Below, one piece after another: positions 1-8,418 of a DNA stretch of 64,000 nt; position 1 is the first letter of the stretch; each line of letters begins with the position of its first letter. The notes under the pieces were generated by a model. The model had not been told where the DNA came from. It saw nothing but the letters and a program-made list of their open reading frames with translations, and searched no databases. Made by a program: the position numbers and the translations under genes. This DNA is from Streptomyces filipinensis (GTDB taxonomy: Bacteria; Actinomycetota; Actinomycetes; Streptomycetales; Streptomycetaceae). The DNA is taken from NCBI RefSeq assembly GCF_014649495.1, contig NZ_BMTD01000003.1, positions 124,001 through 188,000 of the forward strand, written 5' to 3'.

Positions 1-52
1 CGAGGTCGGGCAGAAGACCGTGGCTGGGGTGACTCGCATTGACCGTGATTGA
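1..52 (+). CDS. psd: C-terminal tail of phosphatidylserine decarboxylase (partial)
   Basis: Only the last 16 codons lie in the window, read in the frame that stops with TGA at 50-52. The tail contains a basic VTRIDRD end and overlaps the start of pssA by 14 bases. The assignment rests mainly on context: in Streptomyces the decarboxylase that turns phosphatidylserine into phosphatidylethanolamine sits directly upstream of, and is translationally coupled to, pssA. The fragment is too short for independent recognition. Confidence 0.45.
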   Translation, partial: EVGQKTVAGVTRIDRD

Positions 53-896
53 TCCGGAGACCCAGGCCGGCTGGGTGCCCGAGGCCGACGAGGTGGACGA
101 CGAGGAGGAGATGCCCCTCTCGCTCCGCCTGTCGATAGCGGACACCCTCACCCTGGGCAATGCCACGTGCGGCTTCATGGCGGTGTACTTCACCACCACC
201 GGCATCCTGATCCCGCATCTGACAGGCAACGACGAGTCCGCGGGCATGGCGCGGCACAGCGCGGCCACGGCCGTCATCCTGATGCTCTGCGCGGCCGTCT
301 TCGACCTGTTCGACGGCCTGGTCGCGCGCAAGCTGCGCTCGTCGCCCATGGGCGCGGAGCTGGACAACCTGTCCGACCTGATCAGCTTCGGGCTCGCGCC
401 CGCGTACTTCGTGCTGGTCTACGGCATGGTCGCGGACGACGCGCACCAGAGAGTCGCGGCGCTCGGGGCAATCGTGGTGCTCCTGGCCGTCGTGCTGCGT
501 CTGGCGCGCTTCTCGTGCGTGACGATGAAGGACGGCATGTTCCAGGGCATGCCCTCGCCGTTCGGCGCGCTGACGGTCGTCTCGATCGTGCTGCTGGAGC
601 TGCCCTTCGTGGCGACGCTGCTGGCGATCCTCGGGACGGCCTGGCTGATGGTGAGCCGGGTGGAGTACCCGAAGCCGAGGGGACGCCTGGCCGGGGCCAT
701 GCTGTCCTGGATCGTGCTGTCCATGGGTCTGCTGGCGGCGTGGGCCTTCGACGCGCCGAGCGGCCAGCTCCTGCTGCAGACGGGCTGTGCGCTGCAACTG
801 GTCATGGGCGCGGTCATCCCGTTGTTCGCCACGGCTCGGCGGGTGAACAACTTCCGTGACAATCGGCGCGAGGCGCGGACGGCGCAGCTGCCGTAA
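39..896 (+). CDS. pssA: CDP-diacylglycerol--serine O-phosphatidyltransferase
   Basis: This integral membrane enzyme condenses CDP-diacylglycerol with serine to give phosphatidylserine, the precursor of phosphatidylethanolamine. The CDP-alcohol phosphotransferase signature is visible at about residues 90-112: DLFDGLVAR, then a G-x3-D-x3-D block (GAELDNLSD) that supplies the metal-binding aspartates. Several hydrophobic helices follow, and the N-terminus is acidic. The start is TTG at 39, preceded at good spacing by GGGGTGA (26-32). GTG at 45 is the alternative. It overlaps the end of the decarboxylase gene, so the two form one operon, and a strong hairpin closes transcription 16 bases after the TAA stop. 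Confidence 0.93.
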   Translation: MTVIDPETQAGWVPEADEVDDEEEMPLSLRLSIADTLTLGNATCGFMAVYFTTTGILIPHLTGNDESAGMARHSAATAVILMLCAAVFDLFDGLVARKLRSSPMGAELDNLSDLISFGLAPAYFVLVYGMVADDAHQRVAALGAIVVLLAVVLRLARFSCVTMKDGMFQGMPSPFGALTVVSIVLLELPFVATLLAILGTAWLMVSRVEYPKPRGRLAGAMLSWIVLSMGLLAAWAFDAPSGQLLLQTGCALQLVMGAVIPLFATARRVNNFRDNRREARTAQLP

Positions 897-911
897 CCGC
901 GGACCGACCGC

Positions 912-950
912 GCGAAGGGCCCTGGACCGGGTTGGTCCAGGGCCCTTCGC
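912..950. terminator. Bidirectional intrinsic hairpin terminator
   Basis: A perfect 17-bp inverted repeat (arm GCGAAGGGCCCTGGACC, 912-928 and 934-950) encloses a 5-base loop. It lies between two convergent genes: pssA ends at 896 and the TPR gene at 990. There is no T tract, as is usual for Streptomyces terminators. Confidence 0.85.
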
Positions 951-989
951 CTGTGCCTGTGCCGCCGCGGCGGGACACGGGCGCCGCCG

Positions 990-2150
990 CTAGGCCGAGG
1001 GGTCGCGCAGCTGCTCGAGGCGCTCGGCGGCGGAGCGGGCCAGGGGGTGGCCGGGGCCGAACACCCGGCGGTAACCGTCGAGGCAGCTGCCCAGCAGTCG
1101 AGCCGCCTCCTGCCGTCGCCCGGCGTCGACCAGGACGTTCGCCAGGTTCTCCCGGGCGTGCAGGGTCTCGGGGTGACTGTCGCCGTACAGCCGGACCGTG
1201 CCGGCCTCGACCTCGCGCAGCACGACCACGGCCGCCGCACAGCGGCCCCTGGCGTGCAGGACGGCGGCGAGGTTGTTGCGGACCGGCAGGGCGTCCCTGT
1301 GATCCCGGCCCTTGGTGCGCTCGTACTCGGCCAGGACCTCGCGCAGCACCGTCTGCGCCTCGCGCAGCCGGCCGATCCGGCACAGGGCGGCGCCGAGGTT
1401 GGCCCGTGCGTGGAGCAGTTCGTCCTCGCGCTCGCCACGTCGCTCCAGCCGGCCGATCAGGTCCCTCAGCTCCCGTTCGGCCTCCTCCCAGCGGCCCGCC
1501 TTGATCAGGGAGATCGCATGGCCGTTGGCGGCGGACAGCGTGTCGGGGTGGTCCGGTCCGAGCGCGCGCCTGCGGCGTTCCAGGACGTCCCTGCGCAGCG
1601 CGGTGGCCTCCGGCACGCGTCGCAGGGCCTCCAGCACCTCGGCGAGGTGGACGGCGCTGCGGAGGGTGTCGGGGTGGTCGCGGCCCAGCAGCGCGGCTCG
1701 GTTGTCCCAGACGTTGCGGCCCAGCTCCTCCGCCCGGCCGAGCTCTCCCATCGTCTTGAACAGACCGGCCAGGTCCGCGGCCGTCGTCAGGGTGTCCTCG
1801 TGCGCGTAGCCCAGCACCCGCGACTGCACCCGCACCAGCTCCGTCAGACGCTCGCAGGCCTCCGCCCGGCGCTCCTTCACCTGTGCGAGCACCCGGGCGT
1901 AGTCGCGGAAGGCGGCCAGCGTCTCGGGGTGGTCCGGCCCGAGCCGCTCCAGAGCGGCGTTGGCCTTCATGCCGAAGTGCTGGTCGGCGGGGATGGGGAG
2001 CCGGAAGAGCTCCTCCTCGGTTCCGTCCGGGCCCGTCAGCGTGGCGACCCACTCGGCCGTCGACGGGAACCCCGGCTCCGGTTCTGCCTCCGTCCCCGGT
2101 TCGGGTGGATCGTCCGGGTTCCTCGAACGGCCGTGCCACCACCGGGCCAT
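990..2150 (-). CDS. Tetratricopeptide-repeat protein
   Basis: The 386-residue soluble protein is built almost entirely from about 42-residue kinesin-light-chain-like TPR units. Each has the recurring GPDHPDTL or DHRDAL turn followed by two amphipathic helices. The first 45 residues are charged and Pro/Glu-rich, with no signal peptide or membrane segment. The ATG at 2150 has GGGAG about 11 bases upstream. It is a scaffold or protein-binding module with no catalytic motif. It lies on the same strand as the TPR-CHAT gene and only 92 bases after it, so co-transcription and a partner role are plausible but not shown. Confidence 0.85.
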   Translation of the reverse strand: MARWWHGRSRNPDDPPEPGTEAEPEPGFPSTAEWVATLTGPDGTEEELFRLPIPADQHFGMKANAALERLGPDHPETLAAFRDYARVLAQVKERRAEACERLTELVRVQSRVLGYAHEDTLTTAADLAGLFKTMGELGRAEELGRNVWDNRAALLGRDHPDTLRSAVHLAEVLEALRRVPEATALRRDVLERRRRALGPDHPDTLSAANGHAISLIKAGRWEEAERELRDLIGRLERRGEREDELLHARANLGAALCRIGRLREAQTVLREVLAEYERTKGRDHRDALPVRNNLAAVLHARGRCAAAVVVLREVEAGTVRLYGDSHPETLHARENLANVLVDAGRRQEAARLLGSCLDGYRRVFGPGHPLARSAAERLEQLRDPSA

Positions 2151-2204
2151 GGCGGATCAGCTCCCTTCCCGTCCTCTTTACCCTGTCGTCCTGTCCGTTC
2201 TATC

Positions 2205-2241
2205 CGTCCTGCCAGTTCTGCCTGTTCTGCCTGTTCTGTCC
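2205..2241. repeat. Short 9-bp tandem repeat between TPR and CHAT genes
   Basis: The unit GTTCTGCCT occurs at 2215-2223 and 2224-2232, with a degenerate third copy at 2233-2241 and further decayed copies to the left. It fills much of the 92-base spacer between the CHAT stop codon and the TPR start codon. It could change spacer length by slippage. Confidence 0.6.
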
Positions 2242-2242
2242 G

Positions 2243-5200
2243 TCAGGGGCCTGAGTGCACATGGGCGGCCCACAGGCTGGGCGTACGGGGGAAGGCCGCG
2301 CGGCACTCCCTGACGGCCTGGTGCAGGGCGAGGGCGCTCCGCCCGGTGTCGAGGCCCGGCGCGTCGGCTTCACGGCCGTCGCGCAGGTGCCGGTACAGAC
2401 TCCTGGCCACCCGCACCGCCACCGCGTCGTGCACCGGCCAGAGCGTTCCGATGGCGTGGGGGTAGCCGGCGACCTGGAACGCCGAGGTGATGTGGATGGA
2501 CTCGTCCGCCAGCCGTTCGGCGCCCCGCGCGGTCTCACAGGCCGACAGGACCGCGAGCCGCGCCCGCGGCAGGTCCAGCCGGGAGATCCGGCGGACCGTC
2601 AAGGGCTCTCGCCGGTGGTCGTGGACGAGCAGGCGGGCGTTCGACGGATCGTCCGGATCGCTCACCCCGTGGCAGGCGAAGTGGGCGTACGGGTGCTCGG
2701 GCAGCGCCCGCACCACCCGTTCGAGCGTCGCGTCGGCGCCGGTGATCAGGTCGAACGGCAGGAGCTTCGCCAGCTCCGCGACCTCGCGCCGGGCACCGCC
2801 GAGCGGCCGGGCGCCGGGTGTCACGGGCTGCGCCACGGCCAGCAGACGGCCCGGGGGCACCGGCCCCGCCGCCCGGGCCCGGGCGTACGCCAGCGTGCGC
2901 ACGGTCGGCGTGTACGAGGAGACCACCCGGTCCAGGACGGAGCGGTGTCCGCCGGGACGGCCTGCCGCGTGCAGCGGCAGCGCGGCGAGCGCGCCGCCCG
3001 GCGACCACCACAGCCGGGGCCAGTCGTCGCCGGACGGCGCGTCGAGCAGACCGAGGCGGGCGAGAACGGGTTCGGCGACGTGGTCCCACGCCCAGCCCAG
3101 CACATCCGCGAGGGTCCGCTGGGCCTGCCGTTCCCCGGCGGGGTCGGTGGCCGCCGCGAGCGCCTCGTCCAGCCGGGTCACCTGGTGCTCCACCGTCACC
3201 GGGGTGACCTGCGGCAGCGGCACCACCAGCACCCCCTCCGGCCGCAGGACCAGCGCGTCGCTGCGGTACCCGCTGCAGTACGCGAGCACCACCGGCCCGC
3301 GGTCTGCGCAGGCCAGCAAACTGGCGAGCGTCGGTGCCGCGAGGAAGTCGGCGAAGCCGGGCAGCGCGCGGATCCGGGTGACGAGCCGTTCCCACTCCGC
3401 GGCCAGCCGGTACCGTTCCTCGTCCGGCCGCTCCCGCTCCTCGGCGTCCAGCGCGTCGATGCGGTCCCGTAGGCGCAGGAAGAGTCCGGCCTGCTCCGGG
3501 TGCGCGGCGCGCAGCCGCTCCCACTCCCCGCGCGCGGAGACGGCCTGCCAGAGCAGCACACCCCGGCCGTGCTCCAGCAGCTGGACGGCCAGTTCCGGCG
3601 CTCCTGCGTTGACGGCGCACGCCGCGGCGTCGGCGGCCAGACCGTGCGCCCGTGTGAGCCGGTGCTCCCGGTCGCTGCGCGCCAGCCGCCGCGTGACGCT
3701 GAACGGCAGCAGTTCCACCGCCAGCCGGTGTCCCCGCAACGCCTCGTCCCAGCGCCCTGCGTCGGCCGCGGCCACGCCCCAGTCGCGGGCCGCCTCGATC
3801 CGGCGGTGGGCCGGGAGGGCCTCGATCGCGGCGACCTGCCGGTAGGCGTCCTCGGCCGCCAGCAGCACCCCCGGATCGCCGGTGACCTCGTGCAGGGTGC
3901 GCAGGGCGCTCGCGTACGTCATCCGGTGGTTCGCGTGCACCGCGTCCCCGCCGGACGGCGCCCACACGGCCCGGCCCAGCGTGCTGACCGCCTGGTCCAG
4001 CACCGCCGTGTCCTCGGTGGCCTGCGCCTTGGTGAGCAGCGTCTTGCCGAGGTTGTGCAGCAGGTCGGCCTGACCCGGGTCGCCGTACGCCGTGGCGTCG
4101 GCTGCCCGGGTCAGCAGTGAGATCGCCTCCTCCAGGTCGTTCGGGTGACCCGCGGCGGCGTACCGCTCGGACAGCGCGTTGGCGAGGTGGTTCGCCCGGA
4201 CGGTCCACATCGGGCTGCCCTGGGCGGTGCGGGCCAGCACATCGCGGGCGAGCGCCACGGCCTCGGCAGCCGCCGAGACGTCTCCGGTCCGGTCGTACCA
4301 GGTCTGCAGGACCACTCCCAGGTTGGCCAGATGAACCAGGTCGGTGGGCGCGGCGGAGGACCCGGCGGCCTGCCGGGCCAGGCCGGCGGCCTCGCGCAGG
4401 GCGGCCAGGTCGCCGGTCAGGTGGTAGCGCTCGCGCAGCGCGACCGCGAGGTTCGCCACGAAGCCGTCGGACCGCCCGGGCCCGCTGCCGGCCACGGCCT
4501 CCCGCAGCGCCTGGACGGCCTCGTCCAGCAGGGCCGCGTCTCCGGTCCGCTCGCCGAGCCGGTGCAGGGCGTTGCCCAGGCTGTTCAGCCGGTGCACGCG
4601 GGCCCGGCCGGCCGGGGGCGTGTGCCGGACGGCCGCGCGCAGCAGGTCCACCGACTCACGCAGCAGCGCCGTGTCGCCGCCGTGCTCGGCGGCCAGCCGC
4701 AGTGCCACGCCCAGCCCGGTCAGCGCGTTCAGCCGCTGGGGGGAGTCCGCCCGGTCCGGGGCCTCGGCCAGGGCCGTCCGGGTGACGCGGAGCAGCTCGG
4801 CGACGGCGGACTCGTCGGGCGAGACGTCCACCCACGTCCGCAGCGCCGTACCGAGGCCGTCCAGGACGAAGGCGCGGTGCCGCGCCCCGGGCGGGCTCTC
4901 CGCCAACGCCGCGCGCCGCAGGTCGAGCCCCTCGCGCAGCGCCTCCAGGTCCCCCGACAGGCCGAAGCGGTGCTCCCTGGTCCGCGCGAGACCGTCCATG
5001 CTCGTCGGGCGTTCCGCGTCGCCGGGCGGCAGATGGCTCAGCGCACCGCGGAACGCGCGCTCCGCCTCCGCCAGGTCCCCCGGGTCGCCCGTCTCCTCGT
5101 ACCGCATGTCGAGCAGCCGGCCGAGGGAGTCGAGTGCCATCGCCCGGTTGTCGCTCCGTTCCAGGGGGAGGTCCACGGCCCGCCGCAGCGCCCCGACCGC

Positions 5201-5557
5201 CCGGTCGAGGTCCTGCCGGTCGCGCAGGTCCTCGAAGCGACGGCCCGACGCGACCCCGAGGAAGACGAGGTCCTGCTCCGCCGCCCCCTCCTCGGCCGCC
5301 GCCGCTCCGCTCAGCGCGATCAGCTCGTCCCGGTCGTGGTCGTCGTCGTACGCCCGCCACCGCAGCCACAGGCCCGCGCGCAGGTTCGCCTCGCAGCTCC
5401 TGCGCCGGTCGGCGCCCATCGGGCGGCGCAGTGCGGCCCGGTACCACTCGACCGCCTGGTCCAGGTCCCCGCGGTCGCCCGTGCGCTGGAACCGTCGCGT
5501 CCACGCCGCGGCTGTCAGCGCCGGATCCGGCGACGTGGCTTCGTCCTCATACGGCAT
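2243..5557 (-). CDS. TPR-CHAT caspase-like protease
   Basis: The predicted protein has 1104 residues. Roughly the first 650 form degenerate TPR/Sel1-like helical repeats (DLAALREA, DPGVLLAAEDA and similar). The C-terminal 300 residues are a CHAT domain, the caspase-HetF fold. The catalytic dyad is intact: His963 in HFACHG and Cys1007 in LSACET, with the GTLW strand following. CHAT proteins are cysteine proteases that act on partner proteins, often in defence or programmed cell-death modules. A TTG at 5599 would add 14 residues, but the ATG at 5557 follows CACGGGGG and is preferred. The gene diverges from the small-protein/membrane-protein pair across 96 bases, an arrangement that suggests they work together. 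Substrate is unknown. Confidence 0.88.
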   Translation of the reverse strand: MPYEDEATSPDPALTAAAWTRRFQRTGDRGDLDQAVEWYRAALRRPMGADRRRSCEANLRAGLWLRWRAYDDDHDRDELIALSGAAAAEEGAAEQDLVFLGVASGRRFEDLRDRQDLDRAVGALRRAVDLPLERSDNRAMALDSLGRLLDMRYEETGDPGDLAEAERAFRGALSHLPPGDAERPTSMDGLARTREHRFGLSGDLEALREGLDLRRAALAESPPGARHRAFVLDGLGTALRTWVDVSPDESAVAELLRVTRTALAEAPDRADSPQRLNALTGLGVALRLAAEHGGDTALLRESVDLLRAAVRHTPPAGRARVHRLNSLGNALHRLGERTGDAALLDEAVQALREAVAGSGPGRSDGFVANLAVALRERYHLTGDLAALREAAGLARQAAGSSAAPTDLVHLANLGVVLQTWYDRTGDVSAAAEAVALARDVLARTAQGSPMWTVRANHLANALSERYAAAGHPNDLEEAISLLTRAADATAYGDPGQADLLHNLGKTLLTKAQATEDTAVLDQAVSTLGRAVWAPSGGDAVHANHRMTYASALRTLHEVTGDPGVLLAAEDAYRQVAAIEALPAHRRIEAARDWGVAAADAGRWDEALRGHRLAVELLPFSVTRRLARSDREHRLTRAHGLAADAAACAVNAGAPELAVQLLEHGRGVLLWQAVSARGEWERLRAAHPEQAGLFLRLRDRIDALDAEERERPDEERYRLAAEWERLVTRIRALPGFADFLAAPTLASLLACADRGPVVLAYCSGYRSDALVLRPEGVLVVPLPQVTPVTVEHQVTRLDEALAAATDPAGERQAQRTLADVLGWAWDHVAEPVLARLGLLDAPSGDDWPRLWWSPGGALAALPLHAAGRPGGHRSVLDRVVSSYTPTVRTLAYARARAAGPVPPGRLLAVAQPVTPGARPLGGARREVAELAKLLPFDLITGADATLERVVRALPEHPYAHFACHGVSDPDDPSNARLLVHDHRREPLTVRRISRLDLPRARLAVLSACETARGAERLADESIHITSAFQVAGYPHAIGTLWPVHDAVAVRVARSLYRHLRDGREADAPGLDTGRSALALHQAVRECRAAFPRTPSLWAAHVHSGP

Positions 5558-5600
5558 GACCGGCCCCCGTGTGCCGAGATGACACTCCACGATATCCAAC

Positions 5601-5614
5601 TGCCCCGAGGGGCA
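5601..5614. promoter_or_regulatory. Inverted repeat in the CHAT divergent promoter region
   Basis: TGCCCCGAGGGGCA is a perfect 6-bp inverted repeat with a 2-base centre. It lies in the 96-base region between the divergent CHAT and small-protein genes. A TATGCT box at 5622-5627 could be the -10 element of the rightward unit, but no good -35 is seen. It could be an operator; this is inference only. Confidence 0.35.
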
Positions 5615-5653
5615 CGGTCGTTATGCTGATCCGCACAGGGGAGGGAGAAAGCG

Positions 5654-6052
5654 GTGATGGATCCCGGACCGGGCCACGAGCGGCTCGGGGAACTGTGCCG
5701 GAGGCTGCTGGCGACGCCGGCCGAGCTGGCCGCCGACGAGGCGATGCGGCAGCTCGTCGACCGCATCCTCGCCGAGGTGCGCGGCGGCCGTCCGCCCGGG
5801 GAACTGGAGGACGCCTTCGACGAGCTGGAGGACCTGCTCCTCGCCGCCGGGCACAGCGCCGGTCTCGGCTCCTACCGCACCACCCCCGGCTCCTACCAGC
5901 GCCTCCCGGGCGCCGGCCACGGCCACCCGCCGCTGTATGTGCTCGCCTGCCCCCTCGGGCACTGCGCACGGGTCGAGGCCCCGGACGCCGGCCGGACGCC
6001 GCGGTGCCTCGTCTTCGACCGGCCGCTGCGCGAGATCCCCCTGCGGCCGTGA
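5654..6052 (+). CDS. Small CHAT-associated protein, unknown function
   Basis: The 132-residue protein is not recognised with certainty. The N-terminal 75 residues look helical and acidic (ELEDAFDELEDLL). The C-terminal part is beta-like with three cysteines (ACPLGHCARVE and PRCLVFDRPL), which could bind a metal. GTG at 5654 and ATG at 5657 are both possible starts after GGGAG. Its stop overlaps the start of the next gene by four bases (GTGA), so the two are translationally coupled. Position next to a TPR-CHAT gene resembles the small companion proteins of CHAT-centred conflict systems (CATRA-type, from memory). That assignment needs a profile search. Confidence 0.72.
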   Translation: MMDPGPGHERLGELCRRLLATPAELAADEAMRQLVDRILAEVRGGRPPGELEDAFDELEDLLLAAGHSAGLGSYRTTPGSYQRLPGAGHGHPPLYVLACPLGHCARVEAPDAGRTPRCLVFDRPLREIPLRP

Positions 6053-6960
6053 GCGCCTTCCTCAGCACGCTCGGCGGCAGGCTCGCCGAACGCTGGATGG
6101 CGCTCCTGGCGGTCCCCGGTCTGATCTACCTGGCGGCGCTGGCCGCCGCCGGCACCCTCGGCCAGCGGCACTGGAACGACACCGGACGCCTGCGCGCCCG
6201 GCTGGACGCCCTGGCCGCCGCCCCCGGCGCGCACAGCCCGGGCGCCCTCGCGGTGGCCGCGCTGGCCGTCCTGGCCGGAGCCGCGGCCGTGGGAGCCGCC
6301 GTCCAGGCGGTGGGAACGTGGTGCGAGAAGGCCTGGCTCACCGATGCGCGCGGACCCGCCACCCGCCGGCTGACCGCCCGTCGCCTGCGGCGCTGGCAGG
6401 ACGCCGACCGCGCCTACCGCACCGCCCTGGTGGCCGCCGGTCGCGCCACGATCGCCGGCGCCGGCGACGCCGGTCCGCTCACCGAATCCGCCGAACGCCA
6501 CCACGCCGCCCGGGCCCGTATCGCCCTCGCCGCGCCCCGGCACCCGTTCTGGGCCGGCGACCGGATCACCGCCCCCGAACACCGGGTCTGGCACGCCTAC
6601 CGGCTCGACCTCACCGTCGCCTGGCCCCACCTGTGGCTCCTCGCCCCCGACGGCACCCGCGCCGAACTCAACACGGCGCGCGCCGCCTTCGCCGCGGCGG
6701 CGCGCCTGCACGCCTGGGCCGCGGCCTACCTCCTGCTCGGGGTGTGCTGGTGGCCCGCCGCGGTCATCGGCCTGCTGGCCGCGGCGACCGCGGCCGGCCG
6801 GGGACGGGCCGCCGCCTCCGCGTTCGCCGACCTCGCCGAAGCGGTCACCGACCTGCACGGGAAGGATCTCGCGCTGGCCCTCGGCATCCCCTGCGACGGT
6901 GGTCTCAGCCGCGAGGTGGGTGCGGAGATGACGCGGGTCCTGGGCAAGGACGTGGCCTAG
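6049..6960 (+). CDS. Three-helix membrane protein of the CHAT module
   Basis: The 303-residue protein has hydrophobic helices at about 16-36, 64-90 and 222-250, separated by a roughly 130-residue Arg/His-rich cytoplasmic segment. There is no enzyme motif. GTG at 6049 is chosen because it overlaps the stop of the upstream small protein. The reading frame remains open further 5', but that stretch is the shadow of the upstream gene. The context (TPR-CHAT protease plus small protein) makes it a candidate membrane effector or a membrane-anchored CHAT target. This role is inferred from arrangement alone. Confidence 0.75.
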   Translation: MSAFLSTLGGRLAERWMALLAVPGLIYLAALAAAGTLGQRHWNDTGRLRARLDALAAAPGAHSPGALAVAALAVLAGAAAVGAAVQAVGTWCEKAWLTDARGPATRRLTARRLRRWQDADRAYRTALVAAGRATIAGAGDAGPLTESAERHHAARARIALAAPRHPFWAGDRITAPEHRVWHAYRLDLTVAWPHLWLLAPDGTRAELNTARAAFAAAARLHAWAAAYLLLGVCWWPAAVIGLLAAATAAGRGRAAASAFADLAEAVTDLHGKDLALALGIPCDGGLSREVGAEMTRVLGKDVA

Positions 6961-7030
6961 GGGCAGTCGTCCGGTTCATCCCGGCGTCGCCGATCCGTAC
7001 GGTTCGTCACGGCCGGCCTGATCCGAACGA

Positions 7031-7048
7031 CACCGGCGGGCGCCGGTG
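7031..7048. terminator. Hairpin between convergent genes
   Basis: CACCGGCG and CGCCGGTG form an 8-bp inverted repeat 70 bases after the membrane-protein stop. It lies 69 bases before the end of the convergent glycerate kinase gene. Other GC-rich repeats surround it, so it is only a likely terminator. Confidence 0.4.
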
Positions 7049-7116
7049 ACCGCTCCGGCGCTCCGCCCCGGCGGGCGGAACAGGCGCCGCTTCCGGGGGC
7101 GGCGCCGCCCAGGGCC

Positions 7117-8268
7117 TCAGCTCAGGTGCTCCTCGGCGATCCGGATCGCGACCCGCTCCAGAATCGGCCCCGCGTCCGCGATGCACCGGGCGACATCCGG
7201 CTCGACGGACGTGAGCGGGTACGCCTGGGAGATCCCCGCCCCGCGCAGCGCCTCCGGTGACAGCGCCAGCCGCCCGCACACCGCCACGACCTCCTTGCCG
7301 GAGGCCCTGGCCGCCGCGGCGACCCCGGCCGGCGCCTTCCCGTGCAGCGTCTGCTCGTCCAGCGACCCCTCACCGGTGATCACCAGCGAGGCCCGCTCCA
7401 GCGCGGGCGCGAAGCCGAGGACGTCCAGCATGACCTCGATGCCGGGCCGGAACCCGGCCCCCAGGAGCAGGGCGCCGTAGCCGATGCCGCCCGCGGCGCC
7501 CGCGCCCGGTGCCACCGCGTGCTCGGCGGCACGCGGCCCCACCGCCGCCTCCAGCACCTTGGCGAAGTGGGCGAGCGCCGCGTCCAGCGTCGCCACGTCG
7601 TCCGGCGAGGCGCCCTTCTGCGGGCCGTACACCGCCGGGGCGCCCTTCGGCCCGGTCAGCGGATTGTCGACGTCGCTGGCGAGCACCAGCTCCACGGACG
7701 ACAGCCGCGCGTCCAGGCCGGACAGATCCGCGCGCGCCAGATCGGCGAGCCCCCCGCCGCCGGGCGGGACCGGTTCCCCGTCCTCGTCCAGGAACCGTGC
7801 GCCCAGCGCGGTCAGCATGCCCGCGCCGCCGTCCGTCGTGGCGCTGCCGCCGACGCCGAACACGATGGTCCGCGCGCCCGCGTCGAGCGCGGCCCGCAAC
7901 AGCTCGCCGGAGCCGTACGTCGAGGCCGTCAGCGGCGCGAAGACGCCGGCCGGGAGGCGCTGCAACCCGCTGGCCTCGGCCATCTCCACGACCGCGGTGT
8001 CGCCGCGCAGCGCGAACGCGGCCGTCACCTCCTGGCCCAGCGGTCCGGCGACCCGGACCTCCCGCCGCTCGAAACCGGCCGCGACCGCCGCGTCCACGGT
8101 CCCGTCGCCGCCGTCGGCCACGGGCAGCGCCTCGACGTGGAGATCCGGCACGACCCGGCGCAGCCCGGCCGTCACCCGCTCGGCGACCTGCACGGCCGTC
8201 AGCGAGCCCTTGAACTTGTCCGCGGCGATGAGCACCCGACGGGTCTCGTTCACTGCAGCGTCCGCCAC
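7117..8268 (-). CDS. Glycerate kinase
   Basis: The 383-residue protein belongs to the GlxK/GarK glycerate kinase family, which phosphorylates glycerate with ATP to feed glycolysis. Visible marks are the N-terminal IAADKFKGSL motif, VADGGDGT near residue 65, the FGVGGSATTDGG loop and GEGSLDEQT near the C-terminus. Length is normal for the family. I prefer GTG at 8268, with AGGGGAA well placed upstream, over an ATG at 8331 that would add 21 unconserved residues. It is a single-gene unit, convergent with the membrane protein and divergent from the ADP-ribosylglycohydrolase. Confidence 0.92.
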   Translation of the reverse strand: MADAAVNETRRVLIAADKFKGSLTAVQVAERVTAGLRRVVPDLHVEALPVADGGDGTVDAAVAAGFERREVRVAGPLGQEVTAAFALRGDTAVVEMAEASGLQRLPAGVFAPLTASTYGSGELLRAALDAGARTIVFGVGGSATTDGGAGMLTALGARFLDEDGEPVPPGGGGLADLARADLSGLDARLSSVELVLASDVDNPLTGPKGAPAVYGPQKGASPDDVATLDAALAHFAKVLEAAVGPRAAEHAVAPGAGAAGGIGYGALLLGAGFRPGIEVMLDVLGFAPALERASLVITGEGSLDEQTLHGKAPAGVAAAARASGKEVVAVCGRLALSPEALRGAGISQAYPLTSVEPDVARCIADAGPILERVAIRIAEEHLS

Positions 8269-8418
8269 CTTGCTTTCCCCTTGCTCTCCGGGCCCCGCGC
8301 ACGTCAGGGCCAGTCGCGCCGCTGCGACCATAACCGGAGGACACCCTCGCCGTCATGCCCCGACCGAAGGCTGGGAAGCACCTGGGAGCACCCTGGGGAA
8401 AACGGGTAGACCCCAGCC

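Noticed and set aside
1047..2465. Long open frame antisense to the TPR and CHAT genes
   Set aside because: It is a shadow caused by high GC; it lacks a ribosome-binding site and its translation is low-complexity Arg/Ala/Gly.
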